Of a stretch of 43,353 nucleotides of DNA, positions 9,156 through 19,758 are shown in pieces. The stretch covers positions 1-43,353 of the forward strand of contig JALOTC010000006.1 of the NCBI GenBank assembly GCA_025458085.1, written 5' to 3'. The notes under the pieces were generated by a model. It did not search any database, was not told where the DNA came from, and was given only the letters and a program-made list of their open reading frames with translations. The position numbers and the translations under genes are program-made. The stretch's first letter is position 1, and each line of letters starts with the position of its first letter. This DNA is from Cypionkella sp. Lineage in GTDB: Bacteria; Pseudomonadota; Alphaproteobacteria; Rhodobacterales; Rhodobacteraceae.

Positions 9156-9695
9156 ATGGCTCAGGAAAACCCGCTCCCCGAAGAGCTTGCAGGTCAGGAT
9201 GGCGCGCCAGAAGATTTCATCGATGCCGATGAGCTCGCCGCCCTGCGTGCCGAGCGTGACGATTTCCGCGACCGTTACGTCCGGGCATTGGCCGAGGCTG
9301 AAAACACGCGCAAAAGGGCCGAAAGAGACCGGCGCGAGGCGGAGCAATATGGCAGTACGCGGCTCGCCCGGGACCTTTTGCCCGTTTACGACAATCTGAA
9401 GCGCGCGCTTGAGGCTGCGAATGACGAAACGCGGGCGCAGGCAGCGGCGCTTATCGAAGGCGTGGAACTTACCCTGCGGGAACTGACCAATGTGATGACC
9501 CGGCATGGGATCACAGTGATTAGCCCATCTGCCGGCGATGCTTTTGACGCACAGCTTCACCAGGCGATGTTCGAAGCACCGGTGCCGGGGACAAAGGCCG
9601 GGGCGATCATTCAGGTTATGGCCGAAGGCTTCCTGCTGCATGATCGACTGTTGCGCCCGGCGCAAGTGGGCGTGTCGTCCAATACCGGCGGCTAA
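9156..9695 (+). CDS. grpE: Nucleotide exchange factor GrpE
   Basis: Co-chaperone that releases ADP from DnaK. The 179-residue protein has an acidic N terminus, a long coiled-coil segment ([34 protein letters not shown], written in parts; roughly 25-58) and the C-terminal beta domain with [14 protein letters not shown] and [20 protein letters not shown] 9156 follows an AAGGAAAGAAAGA purine run; an in-frame start at 9087 inside hrcA is unlikely. It follows hrcA by 31 bp, so the two are probably co-transcribed. Its last 80 bp overlap the 3' end of mutS on the other strand. Confidence 0.94.
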   Translation: MAQENPLPEELAGQDGAPEDFIDADELAALRAERDDFRDRYVRALAEAENTRKRAERDRREAEQYGSTRLARDLLPVYDNLKRALEAANDETRAQAAALIEGVELTLRELTNVMTRHGITVISPSAGDAFDAQLHQAMFEAPVPGTKAGAIIQVMAEGFLLHDRLLRPAQVGVSSNTGG

Positions 9696-12333
9696 AGTCG
9701 CCCCGCCTGCGGGGTGCGGCGGCCAGCTTTTCCTTCAGCGCATAGACGAGTTTCAGCGCCTCCATCGGGCTAAGCTCATCGGGGTGAATGTCGCGTAGTA
9801 CAGCCTCCACTTCTGAAGGTTTTGGCGCCGATTTCGGAGTCTGTGGTGGCGGTGCGAGCCGAAAAAGGGGCAAATCATCAATCAGCGCCGTTTGCTTTCC
9901 GCCTTCACGCTCACCTTTCTCCAACGCTTCCAGAACATGCAAGCCTGCAAGGCGCGCAACCTGCACGCCATAGCTGCGGTCAGCGGCCCCTTTGCGCACC
10001 TCGTGCAGAAAGATGACGTCGCCTTCCCATTCCTTGACCGCCACGGTTGCATTTTCCACGCCTGACAGTTTTCCGGCCAGGGCGGTCATTTCATGGTAAT
10101 GCGTCGCAAAAAGCGCTCGGCAACGGTTTGCCTCGTGCAGATGTTCCAGCGTGGCCCAAGCAATGGAAAGACCGTCGTAAGTAGCTGTTCCGCGACCGAT
10201 TTCGTCAAGGATCACCAGCGCGCGGTCATCAGCTTGGTTGAGGATGGCGGCAGTTTCCACCATCTCTACCATGAAGGTGGACCGGCCGCGTGCCAGATCA
10301 TCTGCAGCCCCTACCCGGCTGAATAACTGACTTACCAAACCCAGACGTGCGCGGGCGGCAGGCACGAAAGAGCCTGCCTGTGCCAAGAGGGCAATCAGCG
10401 CATTCTGGCGCAAGAAGGTGGATTTCCCCGCCATATTCGGCCCGGTCAAAAGCCAAATGGCCGGGGTGTCGCCGCTGCTTAGATGGCAGTCATTTGCCAC
10501 GAAGCTCGCCCCACCTTGGCGGCGAAGGGCGCGTTCGACAACCGGATGCCGCCCTGCCTCCACCTCGAAGGCATGCGAATTGTCCACCTTCGGCTCACAC
10601 CAGTTTTCCGCAACCGCCAGGTCAGCAAAGGCAGCACACAGGTCTAGCTCTGCAAGCGCGCGTGCTGCCGTTCCGATTGGTCCAGCCTCCCCTAGAATAG
10701 CTTGACGCAGCGTCTCGAAATGCCGCTTTTCAAGCTCTAGCGCATGACCTGCGGCATTCAGGATCCGGGTTTCAATCTCGGACAACGGAAGGGTGGTGAA
10801 GCGTACCTGCCCCGCCGTCGTTTGGCGGTGAATGAACGTGTCAGAGAGAGGGGGCGACAGCATCCGTTCGGCATGAGTTGCAGTCGTTTCGATAAAATAG
10901 CCTAGAACATTGTTATGCTTGATCTTGAGGCTTTGGATGCCAGTCTGCGCGATGTATTCCGCCTGCATCCGCGCAATCACCCCACGGCCTTCGTCACGCA
11001 GGGCGCGTGTCTCATCCAGTTCCCTGTCATGGCTGGGTGCAACAAATCCACCATCTCGGGCAAGAAGCGGCGGCTCATCCACCAAGGCGCGGTCCAAAAG
11101 GTCGATCAGTGCTCCATGCCCGCCAAGCTGCCCTGCCGCTTCGGCCAGAATGGCGGGCGGGTCTTGCAAAAGGTCCTGAACAACTTTGGCCTGTCTTAGA
11201 CCTGCGCGGATAGCTGTCATATCGCGCGGTCCACCTCGATCCAATGCAAGTCGGGAAAGCGCCCGGTCCATATCTGACACGCGGCGCAACGCATCGCGGA
11301 GCGCGTCACGGAGCGCGGGACGGTCCACCAGAAACCGCACAGCTTCCAGCCTTCCATGGATCACCTGAAGATCACACGATGGGGCAGAAAGCCGCCGATC
11401 CAGAAGCCGCGCGCCAGCGGCGGTCACGGTTCGGTCCACCGCTGCGATCAGCGATCCATCCCGACCACCCGAAAGCGCCTGAGCAATTTCCAGATTGCGG
11501 CGCGTGGCAGGGTCGATCTGCATGGTGCCGCCCGCCGCCTCGCGCTGCGGTGCACGCAAAAGGGGAAGCCTTCCCCTCTGGGTCAGGTCCAGATAGTCGA
11601 CCAATCCGCCCATGGCCGAAATCTCGGCCCGGCCAAACTGGCCAAAGGCATCCAGCGATCCTACGCTGAACAGCGCGCAAAGCCGCTTTTCCCCGCCACT
11701 GGAATCGAAGCTGCCACGAGAACGCGGGGTCATGGAAATGCCCAAGTCACCTGCTATTGTGGACAGATCAGCCTCGCGCGCTTCGCTGACCAAAAGTTCG
11801 CGTGGTGTCAGTTTGGCGAGTTCAGGTGCAAGCCGTGACAGCGGGCAAGCCATGACCCGGAATTCCCCAGTAGAGATATCGGCCCAAGCCAAGGCGCCTT
11901 CGTCGCGAACGTCGCTCCATGCGGCTAGGAAGTTGTGCCGCCGTGCCTCCAAAAGGGCGTCCTCTGTTAGCGTCCCTGGGGTGACAACACGCACCACATC
12001 CCGCGCAACGACCGCCTTTGATCCACGTTTTTTCGCCTCTGCCGGGTCTTCCAACTGTTCGGCAATAGCGACGCGAAACCCTTTTCGAATGAGCGTTAGA
12101 AGGTAGCCTTCCGCAGCATGGACTGGCACGCCGCACATTGGGATTGGCTCTCCTAAATGCAGCCCACGTTTTGTGAGAGCAATATCAAGCGCTTCTGAGG
12201 CTGCCACGGCATCGTCAAAGAACATCTCATAGAAGTCGCCCATGCGATAGAACAGAAGCGCCCCGGGATTGGCCTTCTTCACCTCAAGATACTGCGCCAT
12301 CATTGGCGTAACGGCTGCGTCTGTGCTGCTCAA
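9616..12333 (-). CDS. mutS: DNA mismatch repair protein MutS
   Basis: Recognises mismatches and small loops and starts repair. The 905-residue product shows the mismatch-contact FYE motif (34-36), Walker A GPNMAGKS (631-638), Walker [11 protein letters not shown] (707-716) and the HYHE region. Two oddities lie near the C terminus. At residues 795-805 the sequence [14 protein letters not shown] lacks the nine or so residues with the P..V..RAR pattern usually found between LAGL and the following helix, which looks like an in-frame deletion at about base 9939/9940. After the normal ending ([14 protein letters not shown], about 870) some 35 extra residues are read antisense to the grpE 3' end. 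ATPase and mismatch-binding domains look intact. An alternative start is Met11 or Met12. Confidence 0.93.
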   Translation of the reverse strand: MSSTDAAVTPMMAQYLEVKKANPGALLFYRMGDFYEMFFDDAVAASEALDIALTKRGLHLGEPIPMCGVPVHAAEGYLLTLIRKGFRVAIAEQLEDPAEAKKRGSKAVVARDVVRVVTPGTLTEDALLEARRHNFLAAWSDVRDEGALAWADISTGEFRVMACPLSRLAPELAKLTPRELLVSEAREADLSTIAGDLGISMTPRSRGSFDSSGGEKRLCALFSVGSLDAFGQFGRAEISAMGGLVDYLDLTQRGRLPLLRAPQREAAGGTMQIDPATRRNLEIAQALSGGRDGSLIAAVDRTVTAAGARLLDRRLSAPSCDLQVIHGRLEAVRFLVDRPALRDALRDALRRVSDMDRALSRLALDRGGPRDMTAIRAGLRQAKVVQDLLQDPPAILAEAAGQLGGHGALIDLLDRALVDEPPLLARDGGFVAPSHDRELDETRALRDEGRGVIARMQAEYIAQTGIQSLKIKHNNVLGYFIETTATHAERMLSPPLSDTFIHRQTTAGQVRFTTLPLSEIETRILNAAGHALELEKRHFETLRQAILGEAGPIGTAARALAELDLCAAFADLAVAENWCEPKVDNSHAFEVEAGRHPVVERALRRQGGASFVANDCHLSSGDTPAIWLLTGPNMAGKSTFLRQNALIALLAQAGSFVPAARARLGLVSQLFSRVGAADDLARGRSTFMVEMVETAAILNQADDRALVILDEIGRGTATYDGLSIAWATLEHLHEANRCRALFATHYHEMTALAGKLSGVENATVAVKEWEGDVIFLHEVRKGAADRSYGVQVARLAGLHVLEALEKGEREGGKQTALIDDLPLFRLAPPPQTPKSAPKPSEVEAVLRDIHPDELSPMEALKLVYALKEKLAAAPRRRGDFSRRYWTTRPLAPGATVDHAAGSLRP
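9700..9715 (+). terminator. Weak GC-rich hairpin after grpE
   Basis: GCCCCG-CCTG-CGGGGT can fold into a six-pair stem (one G-T pair) with a 4-nt loop, five bases after the grpE stop. There is no T-tract, so if it terminates at all it is weak. It lies within the antisense tail of mutS. Confidence 0.3.
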
Positions 12334-12401
12334 ACCCTGCTCCCCCGGCTCGCAGATAGACCCTACAAAAGCCCACTGTTCAGTAAAAGACCTATCGGGC
12401 G

Positions 12402-14186
12402 ATGGATCTTGGCCAGTGTGCTGCTAAACTAAAGAAAACGAGAGATGGTGTCCCGTTGCGCAACCGGATCGATTTCAGTCTGACGCCAGATGCGCTTTTC
12501 CTTGATCCTGTTGATGACGAAGGATTGCGCTTTTTGGTTGCTCCGGAATTCATCTGGAGAGAGCGAGATGCTGCCCGGATTGAAGGATTTTCAATCTCTG
12601 CGTATCCCGTGATACGGCGGAAAACAGAGCAGTTTCTGCGTTTTACCCGTAGTCACAAGACTTTTCGTCGGGTGATTGAGTTCAATACGCTTCCGGTTCT
12701 CTTGGAGGAGGCAAGTTTTCGGAAATCCTTCGCAATCGCAAAAGGAAAGTGTGTCCTTTCGGGAGCCTCTGGCTTTCGGTTGATGAACCGCTACTGTTGG
12801 GAAAACGAGGGTGCAGCGGATGATCCGGAAAGCCGCCTCGTCGCCTATTTTCACGAACGTCAGACCCGTGATGGCCGTTTCTCTTTTCCTGTGGAACAAG
12901 GCCCACTGTCATCGGCAACGATTTTTGCTCTGCAGTGCCGCAATACATTCAACTACTTTCACTTTGTCACGGAAACGCTGCCGCATCTGTGCTTGCTGGA
13001 CGACCTGACATTTCGTGGGCAAATTCACATCAACCACCCCAATGCACCGGAAAAGACCCGTAGCTTTGCTATGGATCTGATCCGAGCGTTATTTCCTGAA
13101 ATTGCGGAGCAGGTTAGATTTCAACAAGCACCGCAGGATTATGACAGGGTCCTTTCGAGCTTCAATCTGATCAATAGCTACTATCATTTACCTTCTGACA
13201 TCGTTGGCAGTGTCGATGGCCTCGCTCCATCGGATGCCATGTGGAAAGGCACTGTGGCGACCCGTTCGTCACAAGCGGTCTTATCGATGAACAGTGTCGA
13301 CACATGCCTTTTTCGGCTGCGCGACCGTGCTCTCAGGGCTGTCGCAAGCCGAGATGTAAGCCATCTGCCGCGACGATTTTATGTTGCACGTAGGCCGGAT
13401 CAGTCTCGTCGTCGTCCCTTGAAAGGTGAGGAGGCGTTGATGGATCTTTTGAAGGCCTTCGGCTTTCAAAAGATCCATTTCGAAGACTATACTCCCTTGG
13501 ACCAGATTGCCTTGATGGCTGGTGCAGAGGTCATGGTCTCTGTTCATGGGGCAGGCTTTGCCAACATGCTTTTTGCAAACACCCAGGCGTTGATTATCGA
13601 AATCGGCTCGCTGCAAACGGCTGTTCATCGTTGGGGCGATTTCTGGCCAATCGCTCACGTCGCAGGTTGCAGGTATCTTTCCTTCTTTGCCGATCACGAT
13701 ATGCCCGATCCGCTGCAAGATCCTGATTTTGCGACAGATGGTATCGTTCCTGTGGCACTGTCTGATTTCGGCATAGGGCGGTTGGCTGCGTTTCTTGCTG
13801 CAAGCCTTGGCCACGCACCACGGTTAGATCGGCCCGATGCCGTCGCGGAACTGATGAGGCAATTGATACGGTCGGAACAGACCCTTGCAGCGGAAAAACT
13901 TGTGCATGTGCACCAAGACGTGATGCAAGAAGACGCTGCTTTTTTGTCGGCAAAAGCTGAACTACACCGCGCGCGGGGTGAAAGCCATGCCGAGCTTTTG
14001 GCACTCCTGTCCGCTTGGGAAGCCAATCGGAGTCAATGGCAAACTCTGACGCAGATCCTGTGGTGCGCGCGCAAAGTAGAACGCCACGACATTCTGCGCT
14101 GGGCAGCGAATACGCTTGCGGAAAGTTTTCCGGATCAGTGCCTGTCTTTGGTCAAAACGCGCCCTTGGCTGCGGGACTTTCTTTGA
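12402..14186 (+). CDS. Glycosyltransferase family 61 (DUF563)-like protein
   Basis: Likely transfers a sugar in surface polysaccharide or glycan synthesis; donor and acceptor cannot be read from sequence. The family signatures are [11 protein letters not shown] (residues 184-194) and [13 protein letters not shown] (380-392), the latter matching the HGAG(L/F)xN motif of GT61 proteins. RRFYVARR (325-332) and a C-terminal helical extension after about 470 are also present. At 594 residues it is longer than a bare GT61 domain. No signal peptide or membrane segment is evident, so it is probably cytoplasmic. It stands alone between two housekeeping genes with no other glycan gene nearby and looks somewhat AT-richer than its neighbours, suggesting insertion. 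It contains a 39-bp palindrome at 13440-13478. The ATG at 12402 has no clear Shine-Dalgarno sequence. Confidence 0.7.
   Translation: MDLGQCAAKLKKTRDGVPLRNRIDFSLTPDALFLDPVDDEGLRFLVAPEFIWRERDAARIEGFSISAYPVIRRKTEQFLRFTRSHKTFRRVIEFNTLPVLLEEASFRKSFAIAKGKCVLSGASGFRLMNRYCWENEGAADDPESRLVAYFHERQTRDGRFSFPVEQGPLSSATIFALQCRNTFNYFHFVTETLPHLCLLDDLTFRGQIHINHPNAPEKTRSFAMDLIRALFPEIAEQVRFQQAPQDYDRVLSSFNLINSYYHLPSDIVGSVDGLAPSDAMWKGTVATRSSQAVLSMNSVDTCLFRLRDRALRAVASRDVSHLPRRFYVARRPDQSRRRPLKGEEALMDLLKAFGFQKIHFEDYTPLDQIALMAGAEVMVSVHGAGFANMLFANTQALIIEIGSLQTAVHRWGDFWPIAHVAGCRYLSFFADHDMPDPLQDPDFATDGIVPVALSDFGIGRLAAFLAASLGHAPRLDRPDAVAELMRQLIRSEQTLAAEKLVHVHQDVMQEDAAFLSAKAELHRARGESHAELLALLSAWEANRSQWQTLTQILWCARKVERHDILRWAANTLAESFPDQCLSLVKTRPWLRDFL
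13440..13478. repeat. 39-bp near-perfect palindrome within the GT61 gene
   Basis: The 14-bp arm ATGGATCTTTTGAA (13440-13453) is exactly repeated as its reverse complement at 13465-13478. The 11-base spacer GGCCTTCGGCT contains a further GCC/GGC pairing. The DNA could extrude as a cruciform and the RNA could form a strong hairpin. It lies in frame and encodes [13 protein letters not shown], a normal position in GT61 proteins. Confidence 0.9.
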
Positions 14187-14230
14187 AATCCGCCGAAGTT
14201 GAATGCGACCTGCAGCCGTCAGATGGCGGA

Positions 14231-14259
14231 TTGTGCGGTTGTTTGCGCCTCGCTATGAC
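14231..14259 (+). promoter_or_regulatory. Candidate maeB promoter
   Basis: TTGTGC (14231-14236), 17 bp, TATGAC (14254-14259), 32 bp before the maeB start codon in the 105-bp gap after the glycosyltransferase gene. Predicted by eye from spacing and match to the sigma-70 consensus. Confidence 0.4.
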
Positions 14260-14291
14260 GGGCGGGCAAATCAGAAGGAACATATTGGCCC

Positions 14292-16562
14292 ATGTCCCTG
14301 CCCAAAACTCCGAACACCCGCGTTACTCCAGAAGAGGCGCTGTCCTATCACCTGGAGCCTTACCCCGGCAAATATGATGTGGTGGCGTCGACGCCTATGG
14401 CCACACAGCGTGATTTGTCTTTAGCCTATTCCCCCGGCGTAGCCGTGCCAGTTCAGGCCATCGCTGATGATCCCGCCACGGCTTATGACTATACGGTCAA
14501 GGGCAATATGGTCGCCGTCATTTCGAATGGCACGGCGATCCTCGGCATGGGCAACCTTGGCGCACTCGCTTCCAAGCCGGTGATGGAAGGCAAGGCGGTT
14601 CTGTTCAAACGCTTTGCCGATGTAAATGCCATAGATATCGAACTGGATACTGAAGACCCAGATGAGATCATCAAGGCGGTCTCCCTTATGGGGCCGACCT
14701 TTGGGGGCATCAATCTTGAGGACATCAAGGCGCCGGAGTGTTTCATTATCGAAAGCCGGCTGAAAGAGATCATGGATATTCCGGTCTTCCATGATGACCA
14801 GCACGGAACGGCGGTGATCTGTGCGGCGGGCTTGATCAATGCGCTGGAGCTTTCGGGCAAAAAGATCGAAGAGTGCCGGATCGTTCTGAATGGCGCGGGT
14901 GCGGCGGGCATTGCCTGTCTTGAACTGCTGAAATCCATGGGCGCCCGTCCACAGAACTGCATCATGTGCGATACCAAGGGCGTGGTCTATCAGGGCCGGA
15001 CTGAAGGCATGAATCAATGGAAATCCGCCCATGCCGCCAATACGCCCCTGCGTACCTTGGAAGAGGCGATGCGTGGCGCGGATGTGTTCCTCGGCGTTTC
15101 GGCCAAAGGGGCAGTCACCCCTGAAATGGTTGCCAGCATGGCAGAAAATCCTGTCATCTTTGCCATGGCGAACCCAGATCCCGAAATCACGCCCGAGGAA
15201 GCGCACGAGGTGCGCCCCGATGCGATCGTAGCCACAGGGCGCAGCGATTACCCCAATCAGGTCAACAACGTTCTTGGCTTCCCCTATCTGTTCCGCGGTG
15301 CGCTGGACATCCATGCCCGCGCGATCAATGACGAGATGAAGATCGCCTGTGCCCATGCCCTTGCCCGCCTTGCGCGCGAGGATGTGCCTGACGAAGTGGC
15401 CATGGCTTACGGGCGCAAGCTTTCCTTCGGGCGGGATTACATCATTCCCACGCCATTTGACCCGCGGCTGATTCATGTAATTCCGCCAGCAGTGGCTAAG
15501 GCAGGAATGGATACCGGTGTGGCCCGCCGCCCGATTATTGACCTAAAGGCTTATGAGCAGGCGCTGAAAAGCCGGATGGACCCAACGGCTTCGATCTTGC
15601 AGGGCATCCATGCGCGCGCCCGTCAAGCACAGGCGCGCATGATCTTTGCCGAAGGTGACGATCCGCGCGTCCTGCGCGCTGCTGTCGCCTATCAGCGCGC
15701 CGGTTTGGGCCGCGCGCTTGTGGTGGGTCGTGATACGGATGTGCGGGAGAAGCTGGAAGCCGCAGGGCTAGCTGATGCCGTGCGTGAATTGGAAGTGGTG
15801 AATGCCGCCAATACTCGGCACTTGGACGCCTACAAGGATTTCCTCTATCGCCGCCTGCAACGCCAAGGGCATGACCGTGAGGATATCCACCGCCTTGCCG
15901 CGCGAGACAGGCATGTCTTTGCGTCGCTCATGCTCGCCCATGGTCATGGCGATGGCTTGGTCACCGGGGCAACGCGCAAATCGGCTCATGTGCTGTCGCT
16001 CATCAACCATGTCTTTGACGCGACCCCGCAGGATGGCGCGGTGGGTGTGACGGCACTGTTGCACAAGGGGCGCATCATCCTGATCGGCGATACGCTGGTG
16101 CAGGAATGGCCGGATGAGAATGATCTGGCCACCATTGCCACCCGCGCCGCCGGTGTGGCCCGCAACCTTGGGCTAGAGCCCCGTGTCGCCTTTGTCAGCT
16201 TCTCTACTTTCGGTTACCCGGTCAGCGAACGTGCAACCAAGATGCATCGCGCGCCGTTGGTTCTGGATGAGCGCAACGTCGATTTCGAATATGATGGTGA
16301 AATGACCGTCGATGTCGCGCTGAACCCCGAGGTGATGAAAAACTACCCCTTCTGCCGTCTGACCGGGCCCGCGAATATCCTTGTTGTGCCGGCGCGCCAT
16401 TCGGCATCCATCTCGGTCAAGCTGATGCAGGAAATGGCAGGAGCAACAGTGATCGGGCCAATTCTGACCGGTGTGAAAAAGCCGATCCAGATCTGTTCCA
16501 CCAATTCTACGGTGAACGACATTCTGAATATGGCGGTGATGGCTGCCTGCAAAGTGGGCTGA
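14292..16562 (+). CDS. maeB: NADP-dependent malic enzyme with phosphotransacetylase-like domain (MaeB)
   Basis: Decarboxylates malate to pyruvate with reduction of NAD(P)+, feeding acetyl-CoA and NADPH supply. The 756-residue product has the two-part MaeB architecture. Residues 1 to about 430 are the malic domain (STPMATQRDLSLAYSPGVA, DDQHGTAVICAAGL, nucleotide-binding LNGAGAAGIACLE, FAMANPDPE). Residues from about 440 are a phosphate acetyltransferase-like domain (MIFAEGDDPRVLRAA, ATRKSAHVL) that in this family is regulatory and not catalytic. ATG 14292 is preceded by AGAAGGAAC at a rather long spacing. A strong hairpin terminator follows at 16588. Confidence 0.95.
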   Translation: MSLPKTPNTRVTPEEALSYHLEPYPGKYDVVASTPMATQRDLSLAYSPGVAVPVQAIADDPATAYDYTVKGNMVAVISNGTAILGMGNLGALASKPVMEGKAVLFKRFADVNAIDIELDTEDPDEIIKAVSLMGPTFGGINLEDIKAPECFIIESRLKEIMDIPVFHDDQHGTAVICAAGLINALELSGKKIEECRIVLNGAGAAGIACLELLKSMGARPQNCIMCDTKGVVYQGRTEGMNQWKSAHAANTPLRTLEEAMRGADVFLGVSAKGAVTPEMVASMAENPVIFAMANPDPEITPEEAHEVRPDAIVATGRSDYPNQVNNVLGFPYLFRGALDIHARAINDEMKIACAHALARLAREDVPDEVAMAYGRKLSFGRDYIIPTPFDPRLIHVIPPAVAKAGMDTGVARRPIIDLKAYEQALKSRMDPTASILQGIHARARQAQARMIFAEGDDPRVLRAAVAYQRAGLGRALVVGRDTDVREKLEAAGLADAVRELEVVNAANTRHLDAYKDFLYRRLQRQGHDREDIHRLAARDRHVFASLMLAHGHGDGLVTGATRKSAHVLSLINHVFDATPQDGAVGVTALLHKGRIILIGDTLVQEWPDENDLATIATRAAGVARNLGLEPRVAFVSFSTFGYPVSERATKMHRAPLVLDERNVDFEYDGEMTVDVALNPEVMKNYPFCRLTGPANILVVPARHSASISVKLMQEMAGATVIGPILTGVKKPIQICSTNSTVNDILNMAVMAACKVG

Positions 16563-16587
16563 TGCCACCCGCGAACCATATGAGAGA

Positions 16588-16611
16588 GGGCGCGCCACGG
16601 CGCGCCCTTTT
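16588..16611 (+). terminator. Rho-independent terminator after maeB
   Basis: GGGCGCGCC-AC-GGCGCGCCC, a perfect nine-base inverted repeat (16588-16607), is followed directly by TTTT, 25 bp after the maeB stop. The opposite strand lacks a T-run, so it serves maeB and not the convergent argG. Confidence 0.85.
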
Positions 16612-16632
16612 GGTGTTGGGTGAGGGCTGAAA

Positions 16633-17902
<1,270 letters not shown>

Positions 17903-17929
17903 CTGGCACGCTCCCTGCGGTTTCGCGCG

Positions 17930-17958
17930 GGCATAAGGCGAATTCCGGAAAAGGGCAA
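17930..17958 (-). promoter_or_regulatory. Candidate argG promoter
   Basis: On the minus strand TTGCCC (17958-17953), 17 bp, TATGCC (17935-17930) lie 28 bp upstream of the argG ATG in the divergent argG-ilvA gap. Prediction by eye. Confidence 0.4.
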
Positions 17959-18028
17959 GAAACAGGGCGTATCCGTTACAATGCGACGCACGGCTTGCCA
18001 AAGCTGTGCCACTCGGCAATCTGGCGCG

Positions 18029-19276
18029 ATGAAAGATTTTGTCACAGAGGCCCGAGAGGCCACGGAAGCCCTGCGCGACCTCTTCGAGGCGACGCCGTTG
18101 CAGCGCAACGATCACTTGTCAGATCGCTTCGGCGCGAACATCTGGCTCAAGCGCGAAGATCTAACACCAGTGCGCAGTTACAAGTTGAGGGGCGCATTTA
18201 CCGCGCTGCGCAAGTTCCGTCAGGCGAATCCTGGGCAGGGTCATTTTGTTTGTGCGAGTGCCGGCAATCACGCCCAAGGTGTAGCCTTTGCGTGCCGGCA
18301 TTTCGGGGTGCGGGGTACGATCTTCATGCCGGTGACCACGCCGCAGCAAAAGATCGACAAGACCCGGATGTTCGGTGCTGCGCAGGTCGAAATCGTACTG
18401 ACCGGCGATTACTTTGACCAGACGCTCGCCGCGGCCAAGGCTTTCTGTGCGGAACGGGGCGCTCATTTCCTTTCGCCTTTTGATGATGAAGACGTGATTC
18501 TTGGCCAAGCGACAGTAGGTGTGGAACTCCTCGATCAACTTGGTCGGTCGCCTGACCTTGTGATCCTGCCTGTGGGTGGGGGCGGCTTGTCCTCGGGGGT
18601 AACCCGTTATTTGCGCGCGGTGGATCCGGGGATCGATTTCCGCTTTGTCGAGCCGTTGGGCGGTGCTTCGCTGCGCGCGGCTTTGCGTGCAGGCGGGCCG
18701 GATACGCTTGCACAGGTTAACAGCTTTGTGGATGGCGCTGCCGTCGCGCGTTTGGGGGACAAGACGTTCAGCTATTTGAGCTGGATCGACCAAGAAGATG
18801 TTCTGATCGCTCCCGAAGACCGGATCTGCATCACCATGCTGGAGATGTTGAACGTGGAGGGCATCGTTCTGGAACCCGCAGGCGCACTTTCGGTGGATGT
18901 ACTGGCCGATCTATCCGATGCGATTCGTGGCAGGACGGTGGTTTGTGTGACGTCTGGCGGGAATTTTGATTTCGAGCGACTGCCCGAAGTAAAAGAACGC
19001 GCGCAACGCTTCGCCGGATTGAAGAAGTATTTCATCCTGCGGATGCCACAGCGCCCAGGAGCCCTGCGGGAATTTCTGGCCATGCTTGGCCCCGATGACG
19101 ATGTGGCGCGTTTTGAGTATCTCAAAAAGTCTGCGCGCAACTTTGGGTCTGTTCTCATCGGGATCGAGACGAAGTCACCTGAAAACTTCACAGCGCTTTT
19201 CGCGAAACTGGATGCTGCATCCTTCCCGTATAGAGATATCACGAATGATGGAATCCTGTCTGAATTCCTGATCTAG
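18029..19276 (+). CDS. ilvA: Threonine ammonia-lyase (threonine dehydratase)
   Basis: PLP enzyme that deaminates threonine to 2-oxobutanoate, the first step towards isoleucine. From ATG 18029 it has 415 residues. The PLP lysine lies in [10 protein letters not shown] (K52), the phosphate-binding glycine loop is [10 protein letters not shown] near residue 187, and the C-terminal part ([16 protein letters not shown]...GILSEFLI) is the ACT-like regulatory domain of the shorter IlvA type. An in-frame ATG at 17981 would add 16 atypical residues. It is divergent from argG, and its stop overlaps the hpt stop by four bases. Confidence 0.93.
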   Translation: MKDFVTEAREATEALRDLFEATPLQRNDHLSDRFGANIWLKREDLTPVRSYKLRGAFTALRKFRQANPGQGHFVCASAGNHAQGVAFACRHFGVRGTIFMPVTTPQQKIDKTRMFGAAQVEIVLTGDYFDQTLAAAKAFCAERGAHFLSPFDDEDVILGQATVGVELLDQLGRSPDLVILPVGGGGLSSGVTRYLRAVDPGIDFRFVEPLGGASLRAALRAGGPDTLAQVNSFVDGAAVARLGDKTFSYLSWIDQEDVLIAPEDRICITMLEMLNVEGIVLEPAGALSVDVLADLSDAIRGRTVVCVTSGGNFDFERLPEVKERAQRFAGLKKYFILRMPQRPGALREFLAMLGPDDDVARFEYLKKSARNFGSVLIGIETKSPENFTALFAKLDAASFPYRDITNDGILSEFLI

Positions 19277-19599
19277 GCAGCGGATACAGAAATACTGCGC
19301 AGTAGTTCGGCACGCGTCTCGCGATATATTCTTTTTAGACCATCAAGGCTTGCTGTCGTCACGCCTGCCGCAATGTCCCGCTCTGCCTGCTGGCATGCTT
19401 GCGCAAAACTTGCGAGACCAATATTGACCGCGCTTCCTTTTAGAAAGTGCAAGACACGGGCCATTTCGATGGCAGGCATCCGTGCATCGATTGTAGCCAT
19501 CATTGCATCCGTCTCCTCCAGGAACACAGAAAGGATTGCGAGGAAGTCTTCCTCACCAATTTCGTAGCGCAGGTTGTCGACCCGGTTCCAATCTACCAT
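19273..19599 (-). CDS. Hpt (histidine phosphotransfer) domain protein
   Basis: A single-domain phosphotransfer protein that would carry phosphate between a hybrid kinase and a response regulator. The 108-residue product has the core motif ARVLHFLKGSAVNIG with the phospho-accepting histidine at H51. No other domain is present. ATG 19599 is preceded by GTGGAG at good spacing and is preferred over the GTG at 19611. It is transcribed divergently from the REC-PP2C gene across 159 bp, so the two are likely partners, and it converges with ilvA. No cognate kinase is encoded in the window. Confidence 0.88.
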   Translation of the reverse strand: MVDWNRVDNLRYEIGEEDFLAILSVFLEETDAMMATIDARMPAIEMARVLHFLKGSAVNIGLASFAQACQQAERDIAAGVTTASLDGLKRIYRETRAELLRSISVSAA

Positions 19600-19758
19600 C
19601 GCAGGCTCCACTTATTCCTATTGAGGACATCAACAGGCCAAGCGTCACCGTGGTGCAAAACTGTTCCCACCCTGTGCCGCACGCAGGGCAAGAAAAAGAC
19701 AATCGTGAAGAATGCCATCTTTCGCATTTTGTGAAGGAATCGCGAATCATATGGTGCC

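Noticed and set aside
14015-14377. Plus-strand open frame of 120 codons between the GT61 gene and maeB
   Set aside because: It overlaps both neighbours extensively, lacks a ribosome-binding site and matches no family; the gap is better read as the maeB promoter region.
14421-15476. Minus-strand open frame of 351 codons antisense to maeB
   Set aside because: The plus strand encodes a clear malic enzyme; the antisense translation shows no family motif and results from GC-rich codon bias.
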